DNA of 64,000 nt from Chionoecetes opilio (GCA_016584305.1 JACEEZ010019064.1:57501-121500), one strand, 5' to 3'; shown: positions 1 to 10,645, counted from the first letter of the stretch. The notes: a model not told the origin generated them from the sequence alone. Translations and numbers: made by a program.

Positions 1-1889
1 TGTCTTTGGGGTCTGAATCTGTGATACCGCTTCATCAATAAGGACTGACCATGACTTCTAAAACTGTGATAGTTCTGGCTGGCGCTAGTTAATGTTCCCG
101 ATTGTTTTTAGATCCCTTACTGTGTGTGGCTGATGCAGTGTTCATCTCTCGTAGATATACAGGGATGCTCACGGAGCGTTGTTGGTGAAGACACTTGAAA
201 AAAATATTTTTGACGCCGGACCTAAGTAATGAAGATATCAGCATTGCCGGTGGGCTGGGTCAAAGCTCCATCCATGGAAGTCAGTAACAAGCTTCCGAAT
301 GAGTTTGCATGTCTCAGTTTTCAGTTGTGAAAAAATTGGAGCCTCCAGACTGGAGAACGTTTATAAACATATTGAACTTACCCAAGTTGGTAAATCCAGA
401 AAATTCGAGTGGCTTGGGTAAAGCTTTTTTTCAAGGCAGTAACTAATCATATCATGTTCATGTGATTGGGTCACTTAATGTTAATGTCTGTGAAATAAAA
501 GCTCCACATGCTCCCACTGTGCTACCTATCAATCTTTTTCACCATGCCTGTACAGACACCACCTGGTTTGGCCTGGGAGCACAAGGAATTTTATGAGGTT
601 CAATATCAACAAAGGTTTTTGAAACTCTTTGAATGCTATGTTGCCGGTCTTGGAGCTAAGACTAAAATTAAGTGTTGCAAAAATGTTACGGACATAAAAT
701 TCTTCAACATATTTTGGGAGTTTGAGGCAAGCTGTCATGATGCCCATAGGTGAGATCTATGGCATGACTTTGACAATTATGACTTGAGGCAATATTCATT
801 AAACAATGTAGCTGACTGATGGTTGGCTCCCACGATCACATTTGTAGTGTCAGAACAAAACCAGCAATTGTTATTACGGAGATGTTTTTTGAATGTGAAA
901 CTATTCCTTCTATGGCATTGAACAGTCCTAACAGCGGAAGCTATCTTACCTCTATCAATCTCAAATCTCCGAAAGAGTTTTCAAGTTAATCTTTCTCAAA
1001 ATATTGTCTAATACGCACAATTTTTTAGTTTTAGACTCCTGTCTGTATGTCATTCATCTATAATCTACAAGAAAAAAGCCTTTCACAGTAAGATTCCAAA
1101 GAGTTTCAGTGCCCGATCGAAATGCTTTTCCAAGCACTTGTCTTATTATGTTTTGAGTCTTTTGCTTCCCTAGTCTTAACTGTTTTTTAAAGACAATCGC
1201 ATGGAAACATGGCTTTTTAGGAGGTCTAGTACATTAGTGTTCACATAAGGAATGGGCGCAAGTATGTTCTCATAGAAAAGCACACTACCCCGAATTTCAT
1301 TTTCCGTGCAGACTTTTCGATTGGGTCAATGTGCATAATAAAACTGGCACTGACTTTGTATTAGAAAGTTTTCAATTCCCAGACCAATTTGTGTTCGTCA
1401 TCTGGTGAAAATTTTTCGTCTCGGGCAACACTAACCCGCCGAGCAGAGGCGAAAAAGGGGATCTTATGAAGGGTGACACCAGTAGATTTTTCCGCTAGCC
1501 TTACAGAAATAAGTTTCGTGTGTATAAAAAATGAAATTAAACACTGAATTTTACTCAATGAATCCTTTGAATTTGAATTTTAAAAAACTGACAAACACCT
1601 GATGACCCTAGATTACCCTAGATTATGCATTACTCTAACCGCTACCCTAGAAGGGGTCTGATTCCCCTAGTTTTAGGGTATTTTAACCTAAAATGAAGCC
1701 TGAGCGACCGGAAGGAAACCTGGCGGAAGACAATCATAGTGACGTTCAGACTAATCTGAGGCTGTGATTGGCTGGCTCAGATCCGGTGCCTTAATGGCGG
1801 CTTGTTGATTGGCTGGCTCCGTGACGTGATCTGGGCTGCTCTGTGATTGCGCTGATAGGATTCTTTCTCCAAGGATCTCCCTAGAAGGA
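1..1889. other. unrecognised AT-rich sequence
   Basis: I see no gene or known repeat here. The open frames are short (under about 82 codons), overlap on both strands and lack splice-site context. The segment around 1600-1680 repeats short CCCTAG/CCCTAGATTA words but is not a regular array. Confidence 0.5.
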
Positions 1890-2135
1890 ATATAAAAAGG
1901 TATCGAAGGAAAAAGAGGACTAGAAAGGAATAGGGATAGAAGGAGACGAATGGAAGGAAGTATGAAGCGATACATAGTAGATAGAAGATATAGATGCGCA
2001 GAATAAGGGACTAGCGAGAGAGAGAGAGGAGGTAGAGAGAAGAGAGAGTTTGGCGAGATGAGAAGAGACAGAGAGAGCGAGAGATGAGAGAGTAGAGAGA
2101 GAGAGGAGAGAGAGAGGAAAGGAGAGAGGAACAGT
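1890..2135. repeat. purine (GA/GGA) rich tract
   Basis: About 245 bases are almost pure purine on the plus strand, mostly GA and GGA with scattered AT steps. The minus-strand open frames it produces (Ser/Leu rich) are low-complexity artefacts. Confidence 0.8.
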
Positions 2136-2233
2136 GGGACATATTAAACAAATCAATTAAACATGAGATATACATCAACCACAGATTGACACAATCTAAA
2201 CCAACGCCTTTTATTTAGGACTAAGCCGCAAAG

Positions 2234-2328
2234 CCGCCTCCGGCGGACTTTTTGGCTACTCCTTTCGGAGTGCTATTGGGTGGCCTTCGGCCCACCACCT
2301 GTGTTTTGGTGGGCCCAAGGCCCACCAA
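2234..2328. other. cluster of four GC-rich stem-loops
   Basis: Four short inverted repeats follow each other in 95 bases: CCGCC-TCC-GGCGG (2234-2246), ACTCC-TTTC-GGAGT (2258-2271), GGTGGCC-TTC-GGcCCACC with a one-base bulge (2279-2296), and a perfect 10-bp stem TTGGTGGGCC with a CAA loop (2306-2328). The surrounding DNA is AT-rich, so the segment stands out in composition. Such GC hairpin clusters are common in organellar and bacterial intergenic DNA; whether that is the origin here is unknown. Confidence 0.7.
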
Positions 2329-2404
2329 TGGACTTCCTCCATATAGCCCCTTCAACTTTCTTAAATCATGTGATGTAGAAATGTTGTATTCCCCCCACTG
2401 CACA

Positions 2405-2815
2405 TTACTCACCATTACCCATCATCCCCCCACCCATTCACTCACCCATTACCCATCACCCCCCACCCATTCACTCACCCATTACCCATCACCCCCCACC
2501 CATTCACTCACCCATTACCCATCACCCCCCACCCATTCACTCACCCATTACCCATCACCACACACCCATTCACTCACCCATTACCCATCACCCCCCCCCC
2601 ATTCACTCACCCATTACCCATCACCTCCCACCCATTCACTCACCCATACCCATCACCACACACCCATTCACTCACCATTACCCATCACCCCCCACCTATT
2701 CCCTCACCCATCACCCATCACCCCAACCCATCACCCCCACCCATTCACTCACCCATCACCCCACACCCATTACCCATCACCCCACCCATTCACTCACCCA
2801 TTACCCATCAACCCT
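2405..2815. repeat. 33-bp minisatellite
   Basis: A tandem array with a unit of about 33 bases built from CACCCATTCACTCACCCATT followed by ACCCATCACCCC. The first units (from about 2431 and 2464) are regular; later units from about 2640 degenerate into CCCATCACC/CCCATTACC variants. It directly follows the hairpin cluster. It accounts for the His/Pro/Thr-rich open frame across the region. Confidence 0.9.
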
Positions 2816-3001
2816 ACATCAAGGCTTCCTCAATTCTCGCAACCCACTTTGTTTTCACAATTCTAGCCAATAGGCTGCTAAAAAAAAGAAAAAAAAGTGA
2901 TCGGATCATCTCATAAGTGGGCTTATGACCTTCCCCTGGTCAACCTGATTCCAAAAATGTGCCATATGAGGCGTTTGCGCCACGGGGGGCGGAACCTATA
3001 C

Positions 3002-3002
<1 letters not shown>

Positions 3003-3033
<31 letters not shown>

Positions 3034-3064
3034 GACACACTTTCGCTTATATTATTATATAGAT

Positions 3065-3097
<33 letters not shown>

Positions 3098-3130
3098 GTG
3101 TGGTGTGTGTGTGTGTGTTGTGTGTGTGTG
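3003..3130. repeat. (CA)n and (TG)n microsatellite pair
   Basis: A (CA)n run at about 3003-3028 is followed after some 35 bases by interrupted (TG)n at about 3067-3130. The two runs are complementary, so the segment can fold back on itself. Confidence 0.9.
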
Positions 3131-3830
3131 CGCCCAGCAACGAAGGCACCACAGCGATGTCTTGACGCAAAGCTTATTGTCTTCACTTGTGATACCAAAG
3201 TCTTTGTTCTAGTAGTGGCACACTTTGATAAGCTGTGCAAAAAATATACCAATGGTGATGATATCGGACTTGATTGAAATATATCTGATGTGGAAAATTT
3301 GGGCAAAGAAAAGGCGTAACCTTTATCTACATTCCACACATTCACTGGAGAATATAATGTTGGAAATGTTCAGGTGTATGCAAGAACAAAATGGTTTCAG
3401 CAGTAAATGGAAGCAGACAAGAACATGTGGGAGCAGTAATGAAATTATTGGAGGACGGTGACCTGAAACAAAGGGATGAAAGACGCATTAATTAATCAAG
3501 TTTGTGTGCTCGAGATACTGTCGCAAGGATATTCGCATGGCAAGTATCTCTGATAATAGAAAGTTCTTGTTTTACAAATGATTTGTAGGAAACAACAACT
3601 TGTGTGCAACACTCGGTGGACTTGAGGAACACATGCAACGTGTGCACATAGAAAGCCGAGTATGGCGCCGAGCCGTTGTTATGCGACAACTGCCTGGCAA
3701 TCCTCTAAAATATGGTTGGTGTCAGGATGGAACAGGGCTCGCTTACCACGGCTTCTTACGGCTTGTTGCCGTGACGTCAGAGATAACAACAAATATAGCG
3801 GGACGGGCAGAGATTCTCAGACAGTGATTA
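3130..3830 (+). pseudogene. decayed mobile-element ORF (DTDV / RVHxxxxVW type)
   Basis: Two short open stretches on the plus strand look like pieces of one repeated invertebrate ORF family that I know by motif rather than by name. The first (about 3142-3275) contains AKLIVFTCDTKVFVLVVAHF, comparable to the family's 'DTDV' motif; the second (about 3621-3745) contains HMQRVHIESRVWRRA followed 15 residues later by YGWCQDGTGL, comparable to the family's terminal 'RxxYQxxxW...GW' block. Stops and frameshifts separate them (for example at 3275 and near 3460-3590). Order and strand agree with a single decayed copy. The family assignment is inference from motif memory. Confidence 0.35.
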
Positions 3831-3849
3831 TCGTCGTAGAAATACTGTA

Positions 3850-4485
3850 ATTACAGATAACAGGACACAAGTAAACACATAGATGTACATTCAGAAGCAT
3901 GGACATACCTTAAGACCACGAACAAGAATACACAAGGTTAATGACACGACAGGAAAACTTTAAAACTGGTGAAAGAATGATCATGTCTTATCAGCCTGAC
4001 GATAGGGCCTAGCTGCGACAGCAAAGTTTTTGCTGAATTTCGCTGATGATATGGCACAAATTAGCCTGATTTGTACATTTAGTAGCACGGGCTTAACTTT
4101 CGGACCACACTAATAGAGCTAAAATGGAATGACATGGTGATAGGAGAACGTCGTCTGGTGAAATAACTTTCTCGAGTCTTAACCATAACACCAGACGTTG
4201 TTTTTCTAATTTTACTAATTATGCAATCAAAACCAGACCGGAAACGTTTTCGCTGATTCATTAGGCTCCAATTTTGGTTCTTAGAGATCTCTCACACTTG
4301 TTGAGAACGTGAAAATGTTGGAACTCTCGCCGACGGGGACGAGAGTACCATAAACCTTCACCATCATCCGAATTCCACCACAAAACATTGCAAGATATCT
4401 TAAGTATGCATGACATTACTGTTGACGGACATGAACAATATTAATGTGTAGGTAGAGGTGCTGATAGGTATTGTGGAAATGACTA
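3850..4485. other. no recognisable feature
   Basis: AT-rich intergenic sequence with no repeat structure or coding signal that I can support. Confidence 0.5.
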
Positions 4486-4489
4486 GCAT

Positions 4490-5245
4490 TGCTTACTTAC
4501 TTACTTGGTTTACTTGGCCTTGTTAAGAGGCAAAGCCTCACAGTCGTGGTGGTCCACTGCTGCTGCCAGTCCTGGCGTCCCTGTCTAGCAGGGCCACCTG
4601 GTCCGGTAGGGTGTTGGAGGTCCTACACTTGGCAGTGTAGCCCGGTACTGGAGGTTCATCCGGCACTGTCCGTAGTAATTTGTCCAGTCCATATTTAAAG
4701 GTGTTGACAGAGCACCCTGTGATGTTTCTCACATTTTTGTGGAGGCTGTTGAAGATTTTGGGCCCTTCATGAGCCAGATTGGCAGCCAGTAAGGTCTTGC
4801 ATCTCCCCGGGGCCTTTGAAGGGAGGGTTCTTCTACTGCACTTGCGTCCAGTCCGCTCATTTAAGTGTGCCTGAAGTGCCGAGGACGTGGTGTCTGGCAC
4901 CTGTTTCTCCAGGACTTTCCATATATAGATGGCACGATACCTTTCTCTCCGTCTTTGCTGTGAGTAGATTCCCAGTATTTTGAGGCGGTCCCAGTAGTTA
5001 AGGTCATGTAGTCCTCTTATGTGCTTGGTAAATGACCTCTGAACAGCCTCAAGTCTCTGGATGTCAGCTTTCTTGTGAGGGGACCACAACTGGCTACAGT
5101 AATCCAGTAAGGGCTGTACCAGGGCTTTCCAGAGGGTTAGCATAACCTCAGGTTCCCTGGAGGCAAAAGTTCTCATGACCCAGCCCGCCATCCCCCTTGC
5201 CTTCCTGACATTGCGTTGAGGGAAAATCTTAAGAACAAGGGCTCC
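4490..5245 (-). pseudogene. 5'-truncated LINE, RT C-terminal region and 3' tail
   Basis: On the minus strand an uninterrupted frame (stop at 4538) carries the region C-terminal to the reverse transcriptase palm of a jockey/CR1-like non-LTR retrotransposon. Visible landmarks are VMLTLWKALVQPLLDYCSQL, then the RLEAVQRSFTKHI segment and YWDRLKILGIYSQQRRRERY, which match the usual order 'LVxPxLxYxxxxW', 'LExVQRxxT', 'YxxRLxxLxLxxLxxRRxR'. The palm and everything upstream are missing, as expected for 5' truncation during target-primed insertion. The element ends with AAGT repeats (TTAC on the plus strand, 4493-4505), a likely 3' tail. The frame is intact, suggesting a fairly young copy. The 5' limit near 5245 is estimated from where the similarity ends. 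Confidence 0.75.
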
Positions 5246-5389
5246 ACGGTAAGCTGACCCAATGTTGGCTCTATGTGTTATACTTACTGTCCTTAACACA
5301 TCTGTTTAGATTTTAATGAGTGCCGATCCCTACTTTGCCTACATGGCCGATATTAAATTTCAGGTTCTTGAGACAAACTAAGTCCAGTA

Positions 5390-5442
5390 GGGTTAGGTTA
5401 GGTCAGGTCAGGTTAGGTTAGGTTAGGTTAGGTTAGGTTAGT
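5390..5442. repeat. short interstitial (TTAGG)n tract
   Basis: About ten tandem copies of TTAGG (read as GGTTA), with two GGTCA variants near the left side. TTAGG is the canonical arthropod telomeric repeat. The tract is too short to be a functional telomere and sits between a LINE and a hairpin element. Confidence 0.85.
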
Positions 5443-5504
5443 GCCCAGCCCGATGGGCTCGAGGGGGGGTACTAGGTTAGGTCTGTAGAGTTTTGTCATC
5501 TTTA

Positions 5505-5785
5505 GAATAAAGGCTCAACTCCTATCTTCTTCTTATAGACAACAAGCTAGGGGACATGGTGGAAACCGGAGTTTTTGGGTGGGGGAGCACACATATAAGG
5601 GAAATATGGCCCCGATAAAGTCTATGAACTAGGGAGATTTCCCTAGTTTATGGATTTTTTTGTGGGGGCCATATTTCCCTTATGTGTGTGCTCCCCCACC
5701 CAAAAACCCCGGTTTCCACCATGTCCCCAAGCTTGTTGGCTATAAGAAGAAGAAGAAGATAGGGGGTGGAGCCCTTGTTCTTAAG
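5505..5785. mobile_element. long hairpin (foldback) element
   Basis: Two arms of about 95-105 bases (roughly 5510-5612 and 5661-5780) are near-perfect reverse complements. Shared words include CTATCTTCTTCTTATAG, GGACATGGTGGAAACCGG, TTTTTGGGTGGGGGAGCACA and AAGGGAAATATGGCCCC. The loop of about 50 bases contains CTAGGGAGATTTCCCTAG. This is the structure of a foldback MITE or a very long hairpin. I cannot see a target duplication, so the class is unknown. Confidence 0.75.
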
Positions 5786-5791
5786 ATTTAC

Positions 5792-5796
5792 CATAT

Positions 5797-5846
<50 letters not shown>

Positions 5847-5860
5847 ATTATATATATGGT
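5792..5860. repeat. (TA)n microsatellite
   Basis: Interrupted TA dinucleotide run directly downstream of the hairpin element. Confidence 0.9.
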
Positions 5861-6230
5861 GTATTTCTGTATATTTTGGTTAAATTAGTATGTTTATGAA
5901 AGAAGAATTAATGGCTATTTTTTGGTGTACCTGATTTTTATGTTGACATATAATTATGGTGTAAATGATGTACAGTAAACCCTCGCTTTGACGAACAAAT
6001 CGGGGGAAGGATGCGAGGTTATAATTATCCGAGTGATCCGAACTTTTCGCATATAACAAATTGTGGTCGTTATATGAGGTGAAAGTTCCCTATTTCCGAC
6101 TAATTCCGTGTATCGTGAACTTTGTCCGTTACATCTGACGAAAGTTCGTATACTTACATACATGCAGCCATCACAAATACTACACGAATACAGGGCAATT
6201 AAAAACAATCAGAACCGTACAACGCATATA

Positions 6231-7678
6231 CAGGGAGGTCCCGAAGATACGAGCAGTTAGGTTCCACCTGGCATACTCGTAAAGCGAAATCTCGTATAAC
6301 GAAACACATAACTAATGGTAAAATATAGGTTTGGTTCCAGGACCCCATCAATTTAAAAAAGAAGAAAAAAAAAGACATGTTTTTCAAGCTAAAATAAAAT
6401 TTGGTAATATTTAGTAGGGGTGCGAGAACCCCTTGAGGAATCCTATGATCACTGGTGATATCCTATGGTGCTGTCACAGGCGTGGGAGCTGACCTGACTT
6501 CTTCAGGAAGGCACAGGTAGCTACAGCTGATAACGGGGTGTTGTGTTGTCCGGGCGGCGGCCGATTTCCGCCGCCAGCAGAGATCTCGTTGGTAATTATT
6601 TAGTAGGAAAGTGAGGACCCTTTTGAGGAATTCTATGATCACTGGTGATATCCTATGGTGCTATCACTGGCGTAGGAGCTGACTGTCTTCTTCAGGAAGA
6701 CACAGGTGAGGCGGATGACTGCGGTTTTTGAGAGAGGCGGCGGACAGGGCAAGCCCGCTCCTCCGCCACGGTAGGCTTGAGCAGGCTTAAACGTCTTATT
6801 ACTCGTTATTATACAACCTAGTGATTATGGTGAGATGTTATATACACGTGTCATTATCTAAATCAATGTAGCACCGTGTGTCACCTTAAATAAGGGTGAT
6901 TTAAAGATGTTATGATAAGGTGACTGCTGGCGGGGCAGTGAGTGACGGAGAAATTCTTGTCGCGGGCCCATAACAAATATTCACTATTTCAACACACATA
7001 CACATTCTACCACCAAAACACTAGCAACACAGGCTCCTTACTTATATATCTTACTATCTGATACATTAAAACTCCTTAAAACGCAAGCATTCCAAATAAA
7101 ACGAGAATTAGTTTTAGATGACGGGGACAGAAGGCGGAGAGAGGCAGTCTGGCATGCCATTCTTGCCCGGAAATGTCTCGCAGGCTTGTGATTGGTCGAG
7201 AAGTTTTAAAAGCTGTTTGTCATTGGCTGGTGACGGATGACGCCTTAGCCAGTCACAACCTTCCTACTCGTTTACGACCTACCAAGGGAGCTTTGTAGCT
7301 TCCGTCGTTAGGGAAAGTAGTATCTAGGTAGTGTGAGAGCAGGTTGTTGCTGGCCATACTACCTCCGTTGCTGGCTTCTCGCCCAGGGTTGTGAATTTTT
7401 GTAGGCCACATTGTCGTACCGAGCCACCAGAATTATGATATTTTCAGATTGATTATCGTACAACCTTAGGTAAAATCATATAGTCAGTAAATGACTTTAT
7501 AATTTTAGTAAATAACTTATAATTTACTTTAGTAAATAACTTGGTAATTTTACTCACCCCAGTTTGAATGTCGTACCATTGGATTTTCGATCTCGTATAT
7601 TGAAAATAGACCCTAATTTACACATATCGTATCATCGGATTCTCGTATATCGAATTCTCGTATAACGGGACCTTCCTG
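6231..7678. mobile_element. nested Tigger-like element with TA target duplication
   Basis: The left end CAGGGAGGTCCCGAAGATAC and the right end, reverse complement CAGGAAGGTCCCGTTATACG, are inverted repeats flanked by TA at 6229-6230 and 7679-7680. The termini continue with ATACGAG words typical of this MITE type. The interior is about 1.4 kb, contains two tandem LINE 3' ends, and has no transposase that I can find. Confidence 0.65.
6403..6770. repeat. two tandem LINE 3'-end copies
   Basis: Segments 6403-6590 and 6591-6770 are diverged tandem copies sharing GGTAATwATTTAGTAGG, CTATGATCACTGGTGATATC and the GGCACAGGTR block. A third, more diverged copy lies at about 47760-47900, where it follows the C-terminal coding end of a minus-strand LINE. 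By that comparison the two copies here are probably 3' untranslated ends of the same LINE family in the same orientation. Confidence 0.6.
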
Positions 7679-7782
7679 TACTGAACTTATTCGGTAAAAG
7701 CACGCATATACCGGCCTGGCAGAAAAAGTGTTGAAGCCGATATCTGTTATCTAAAGGTCCGTAAAAGCGAGGGTTCAGTGTA

Positions 7783-8331
7783 TACACTAAACTTTGAAAA
7801 AGTACTACAGGAGCATCAGTGTATATACCTAATACGTTCGGTTTGGTGACATTAAGTAGAATTAGGTTATGGGTCAAGAGTGTTTCTGCATATAGGAAAT
7901 AAAAAATTATGAAACTAGTTACGAAAAATTGTATTTGTTGAATATGAATGTTAATCGTATTTACTGGCTACTTTGGTTACAATTATCTGACCAATAAGTA
8001 TTACACTGGCCCTTTGTGCATTAAAATCTGAGGTTTAAATATATTTTTTATTTTAGTGTATAGTTGGATTATTTGCTTCTGTTATTAATTTTTACTTGTC
8101 CTTATAAAACTTCTATATAGGTACACATCAACAACATACTTTTTATATTATTTGCATTTCCTTGTATATTTAGCCTGTTTATCTATAAGGTGGCAAATAT
8201 CGGTAAAATTTAGGATGAAACTATGCACATGACTATTGTCATGTATGAACAAACACTTATAATGCTGCCTGTCTCTATTTCCTTTCATGGCAAGGGTTTA
8301 ATCTGCAATAGTAACACAGTCTATGTTTCAG
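7783..8331. other. no recognisable feature
   Basis: AT-rich sequence ending in a pyrimidine-rich stretch and AG (8330-8331), which could be the 3' splice site of the exon-like segment that follows. Confidence 0.4.
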
Positions 8332-8476
8332 GTATGTATGTGCTGGTTGCATGAAGTGTTATCCGACCGAAGATGAAGCCACATTATGTATGGTGAGGCA
8401 TAACATTGATTTTACGTGGCAGCAATCGGACGATCCTGCACAGTGGCTCACGCCCCATCTGCGCCGACTGGTCATG
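8332..8476 (+). CDS. exon-like open segment, Cys-containing, unknown protein
   Basis: A 145-base segment is open in only one frame and is bounded by a plausible acceptor (CTATGTTTCAG, ending 8331) and donor (ATG|GTAAGA, intron from 8477). The frame starts at 8333 and reads YVCAGCMKCYPTEDEATLCM and then an aromatic, charged stretch ending in PHLRRLVM. I do not recognise a domain; the CxxCxxC spacing could be metal-binding. The exon ends in phase 0, whereas the next exon-like segment at 9010 needs two bases from its predecessor, so they cannot be directly consecutive unless a small exon, a sequencing indel or another splice site lies between. It may belong to a host gene or to a domesticated transposon ORF. 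Confidence 0.35.
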
Positions 8477-8587
8477 GTAAGAAACACATCTCATTTGATC
8501 TGTCCTGTACCACTTCTATCAACAATATAGTTCATAATAGTGCTGTGTTTTTATTGTATTGGATCTACTGTTAGCTAGCTATTATGT

Positions 8588-8790
8588 CGGATCTCATGAA
8601 GATACGCCACCACAGCTATTTTAGGGTGACCTAACTGGTTCTGCGGCCATCCAGAACAACCCACTAGTTCACTAACTTAACCTGGACATTGGCTATGCAA
8701 CCAAACCTACAAGGTTATCAAACCACTCTCACACACCTGAAGATCTGCCACCCCAAAAATAGCCGGGGTGGCGGATCTTCATGAGATCCG
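8588..8790. mobile_element. foldback MITE inside the putative intron
   Basis: The ends CGGATCTCATGAAGAT (8588) and its exact reverse complement (ending 8790) bound a 203-base element; pairing continues imperfectly for about 45 bases through the CGCCACC and GGCTATTTT words. ATGT lies just outside on the left and two bases out on the right, which may be a target duplication. There is no coding capacity. Confidence 0.65.
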
Positions 8791-9009
8791 GTATGTCTCT
8801 TCTATGTTACAAATTACTGGCGTATTCAACTTTGGAAAATATATTATGACATGGGTTCTTTGTTTGGTCATGTCTCAGTTTTGTAAAGTACATTAATTAA
8901 AGTGACTTAAATCTGTAAGTTATTGTCATCATTTGGTTTAATTGTATTGTTCAGTTTCTAATCCCATGTACATAGTAATAATTTTCTCTTCTCTCTACCT
9001 CACTTCCAG

Positions 9010-9218
9010 CTGTTCCTCCCCCAAGCACTCCTCTCCCTCTCTCAAGTCCTTCCGGTGCAGCTGCCAGACACGGAGGACAACGGCCATATAGTGTGTGGAC
9101 GGTGGAAGCGACGGAACGTTTGATTCAGATCGTCCGTAACCACTATCCACGCCTCACTGGCCAACGAGAGAGGCGTGATGTTGTGTGGAGGGCCATGGAG
9201 CCGCTTCTTGCACGTGAT
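9010..9218 (+). CDS. exon-like segment encoding a Myb/SANT-like DNA-binding domain
   Basis: A strong polypyrimidine tract and acceptor (CTCTACCTCACTTCCAG, ending 9009) precede a 209-base open segment that ends at a donor-like GAT|GTATGT. In the frame starting at 9012, a Pro/Ser-rich lead of about 25 residues is followed by PYSVWTVEATERLIQIVRNH, then YPRLTGQRERRDVVWRAMEP. The spacing of W, R/L and the second W fits the first two helices of Myb/SANT-like (MADF-related) domains found in arthropod transcription factors and in transposon-derived proteins. The third helix would lie in a later exon, which I did not find before the TA microsatellite at 9593. Two bases precede the first codon, so the upstream exon must end in phase 1. 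Confidence 0.45.
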
Positions 9219-9590
9219 GTATGTTAATGTAAAGGTTGCTTACAATATTTAAAGAACTTTTAATACATTTCCTTATCATTTTGTGTTGATATAATATGAA
9301 ACATGTAATTTGTTCATTTATATATGTAGTATTTTTTTAAACGGCAGTCTTTTATTTTGCACGGAATTACTATTCAAATTTCTGTATACATTGTTCCTGT
9401 TTGTAAAGTTGCTAAGAGCAAATAAGCTTCAGTAATCTTATAATTTTATAAAAACTTATTAATTTTTATTCCTGTGTAAATATCTGTTGGATGACCATTG
9501 CACGAGCAAGAGCAGATGATATACAACTTAGTTATGTCAAAAATTTATCAGTAAGGCACACACGTTGATTAAAAAAAAAAAAAAAAAGTA
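9219..9590. other. no recognisable feature
   Basis: AT-rich sequence after the SANT-like segment, ending in a poly(A) run at 9570-9586. No further exon is visible. Confidence 0.4.
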
Positions 9591-9592
9591 AT

Positions 9593-9805
<213 letters not shown>

Positions 9806-9937
9806 ACCCCAGCTGGATGTCAAGTTGTAGATGAGGAATGTGTTAAGTAAGTGGTGTCCCTCGGGGAGTACCTGGAAATAGAGGTGAAGACTGTTTAACC
9901 TCTCCTTCTCTCTCTGAGAGAAGGAGTGAGAGGGAGA

Positions 9938-10645
9938 GTAAGTAAATAAATAAATAAATAAATATCTTATTTCCATGAAACATGGTTTTATTATCAAACT
10001 TACATCACGGATGTTCTATGCAATATATACTACAAATGAAACTTCTGAAAGTCACGCAAATAAAAAAAAATACATAAAAAGAAAGTCAAACGAAACATTA
10101 AAAGGAAATTAATTATAACATTAAACATTAAGAACTAAAAGTCACTTCAAATATCTTTAAAATACTACTAACATATGCAACTGCTATTTGATATGGGGAA
10201 ACAAATTATAGTTCACTTAGGGTCAATTAAAAGTAAATTTATAAGTCAAGACTTAAAAGTGTAGACTTCCATAATTAATGATGCATGGAGGCAAATTGTT
10301 GCATAGTTAAGGCCTTTGTACAGTGATGGGTCTGGCACCAGTCTGTTCTGGCTCTTGGCACATAAAGGTCTTTCAGCTGCCTTGTTGTACTGGCTGTATT
10401 TTCCCTGACAATGGAAAACTAGATACCACTCCGGATACAACCCATTGACAGCCTTATAAACAGCGAAACATTTTTCATAAATATATCTGTCTTTAATTGT
10501 TAACCACTTTAACTCTTTTTTGATAGGAGTAACGTGATCCTTCTTTCTAGCTCCTCCAATAGCTAGTTTAGCTGCAATATTTTGCAGTTTTAAAACGCTA
10601 AAAAGTAAAGTTGAGAAAATTATTTGTTGAGTCCCATATACCCAT
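9938..10645 (-). pseudogene. 5'-truncated LINE, RT C-terminal end and 3' UTR
   Basis: On the minus strand, one open frame from about 10645 to its stop at 10246 encodes the distal part of a non-LTR retrotransposon ORF2. Landmarks are LQNIAAKLAIGGARKKDHVT, then IKKELKWLTIKDRYIYEKCF and AVYKAVNGLYPEW, in the order normal for jockey/CR1-like elements ('LQNxAxRxI...LxWLxIxxRxxYxxxxxxYKxxxG'). About 300 bases of 3' UTR follow, ending in a (TTTA)n tail (TAAA on the plus strand, 9937-9962). The 5' end abuts the (GA)n microsatellite. This looks like a different LINE family from the one at 4490-5245. Confidence 0.7.

Larger units (their letters stand above)
5973..7780. mobile_element. Tigger/pogo-type MITE interrupted by a nested element
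   Basis: The left end CAGTAAACCCTCGCTTTGAC (5973) and the right end (reverse complement CACTGAACCCTCGCTTTTAC, ending at 7780) form terminal inverted repeats. TA dinucleotides flank both ends (5971-5972 and 7781-7782), as for Tc1/mariner-superfamily Tigger elements. Removing the nested element at 6231-7678 leaves about 360 bases with no coding capacity, so this is a non-autonomous copy. Confidence 0.7.

Noticed and set aside
2252..2866. 204-codon His/Pro/Thr-rich frame
   Set aside because: It is the translation of the 33-bp minisatellite and hairpin cluster; unit length is a multiple of three by chance, and there is no other support.
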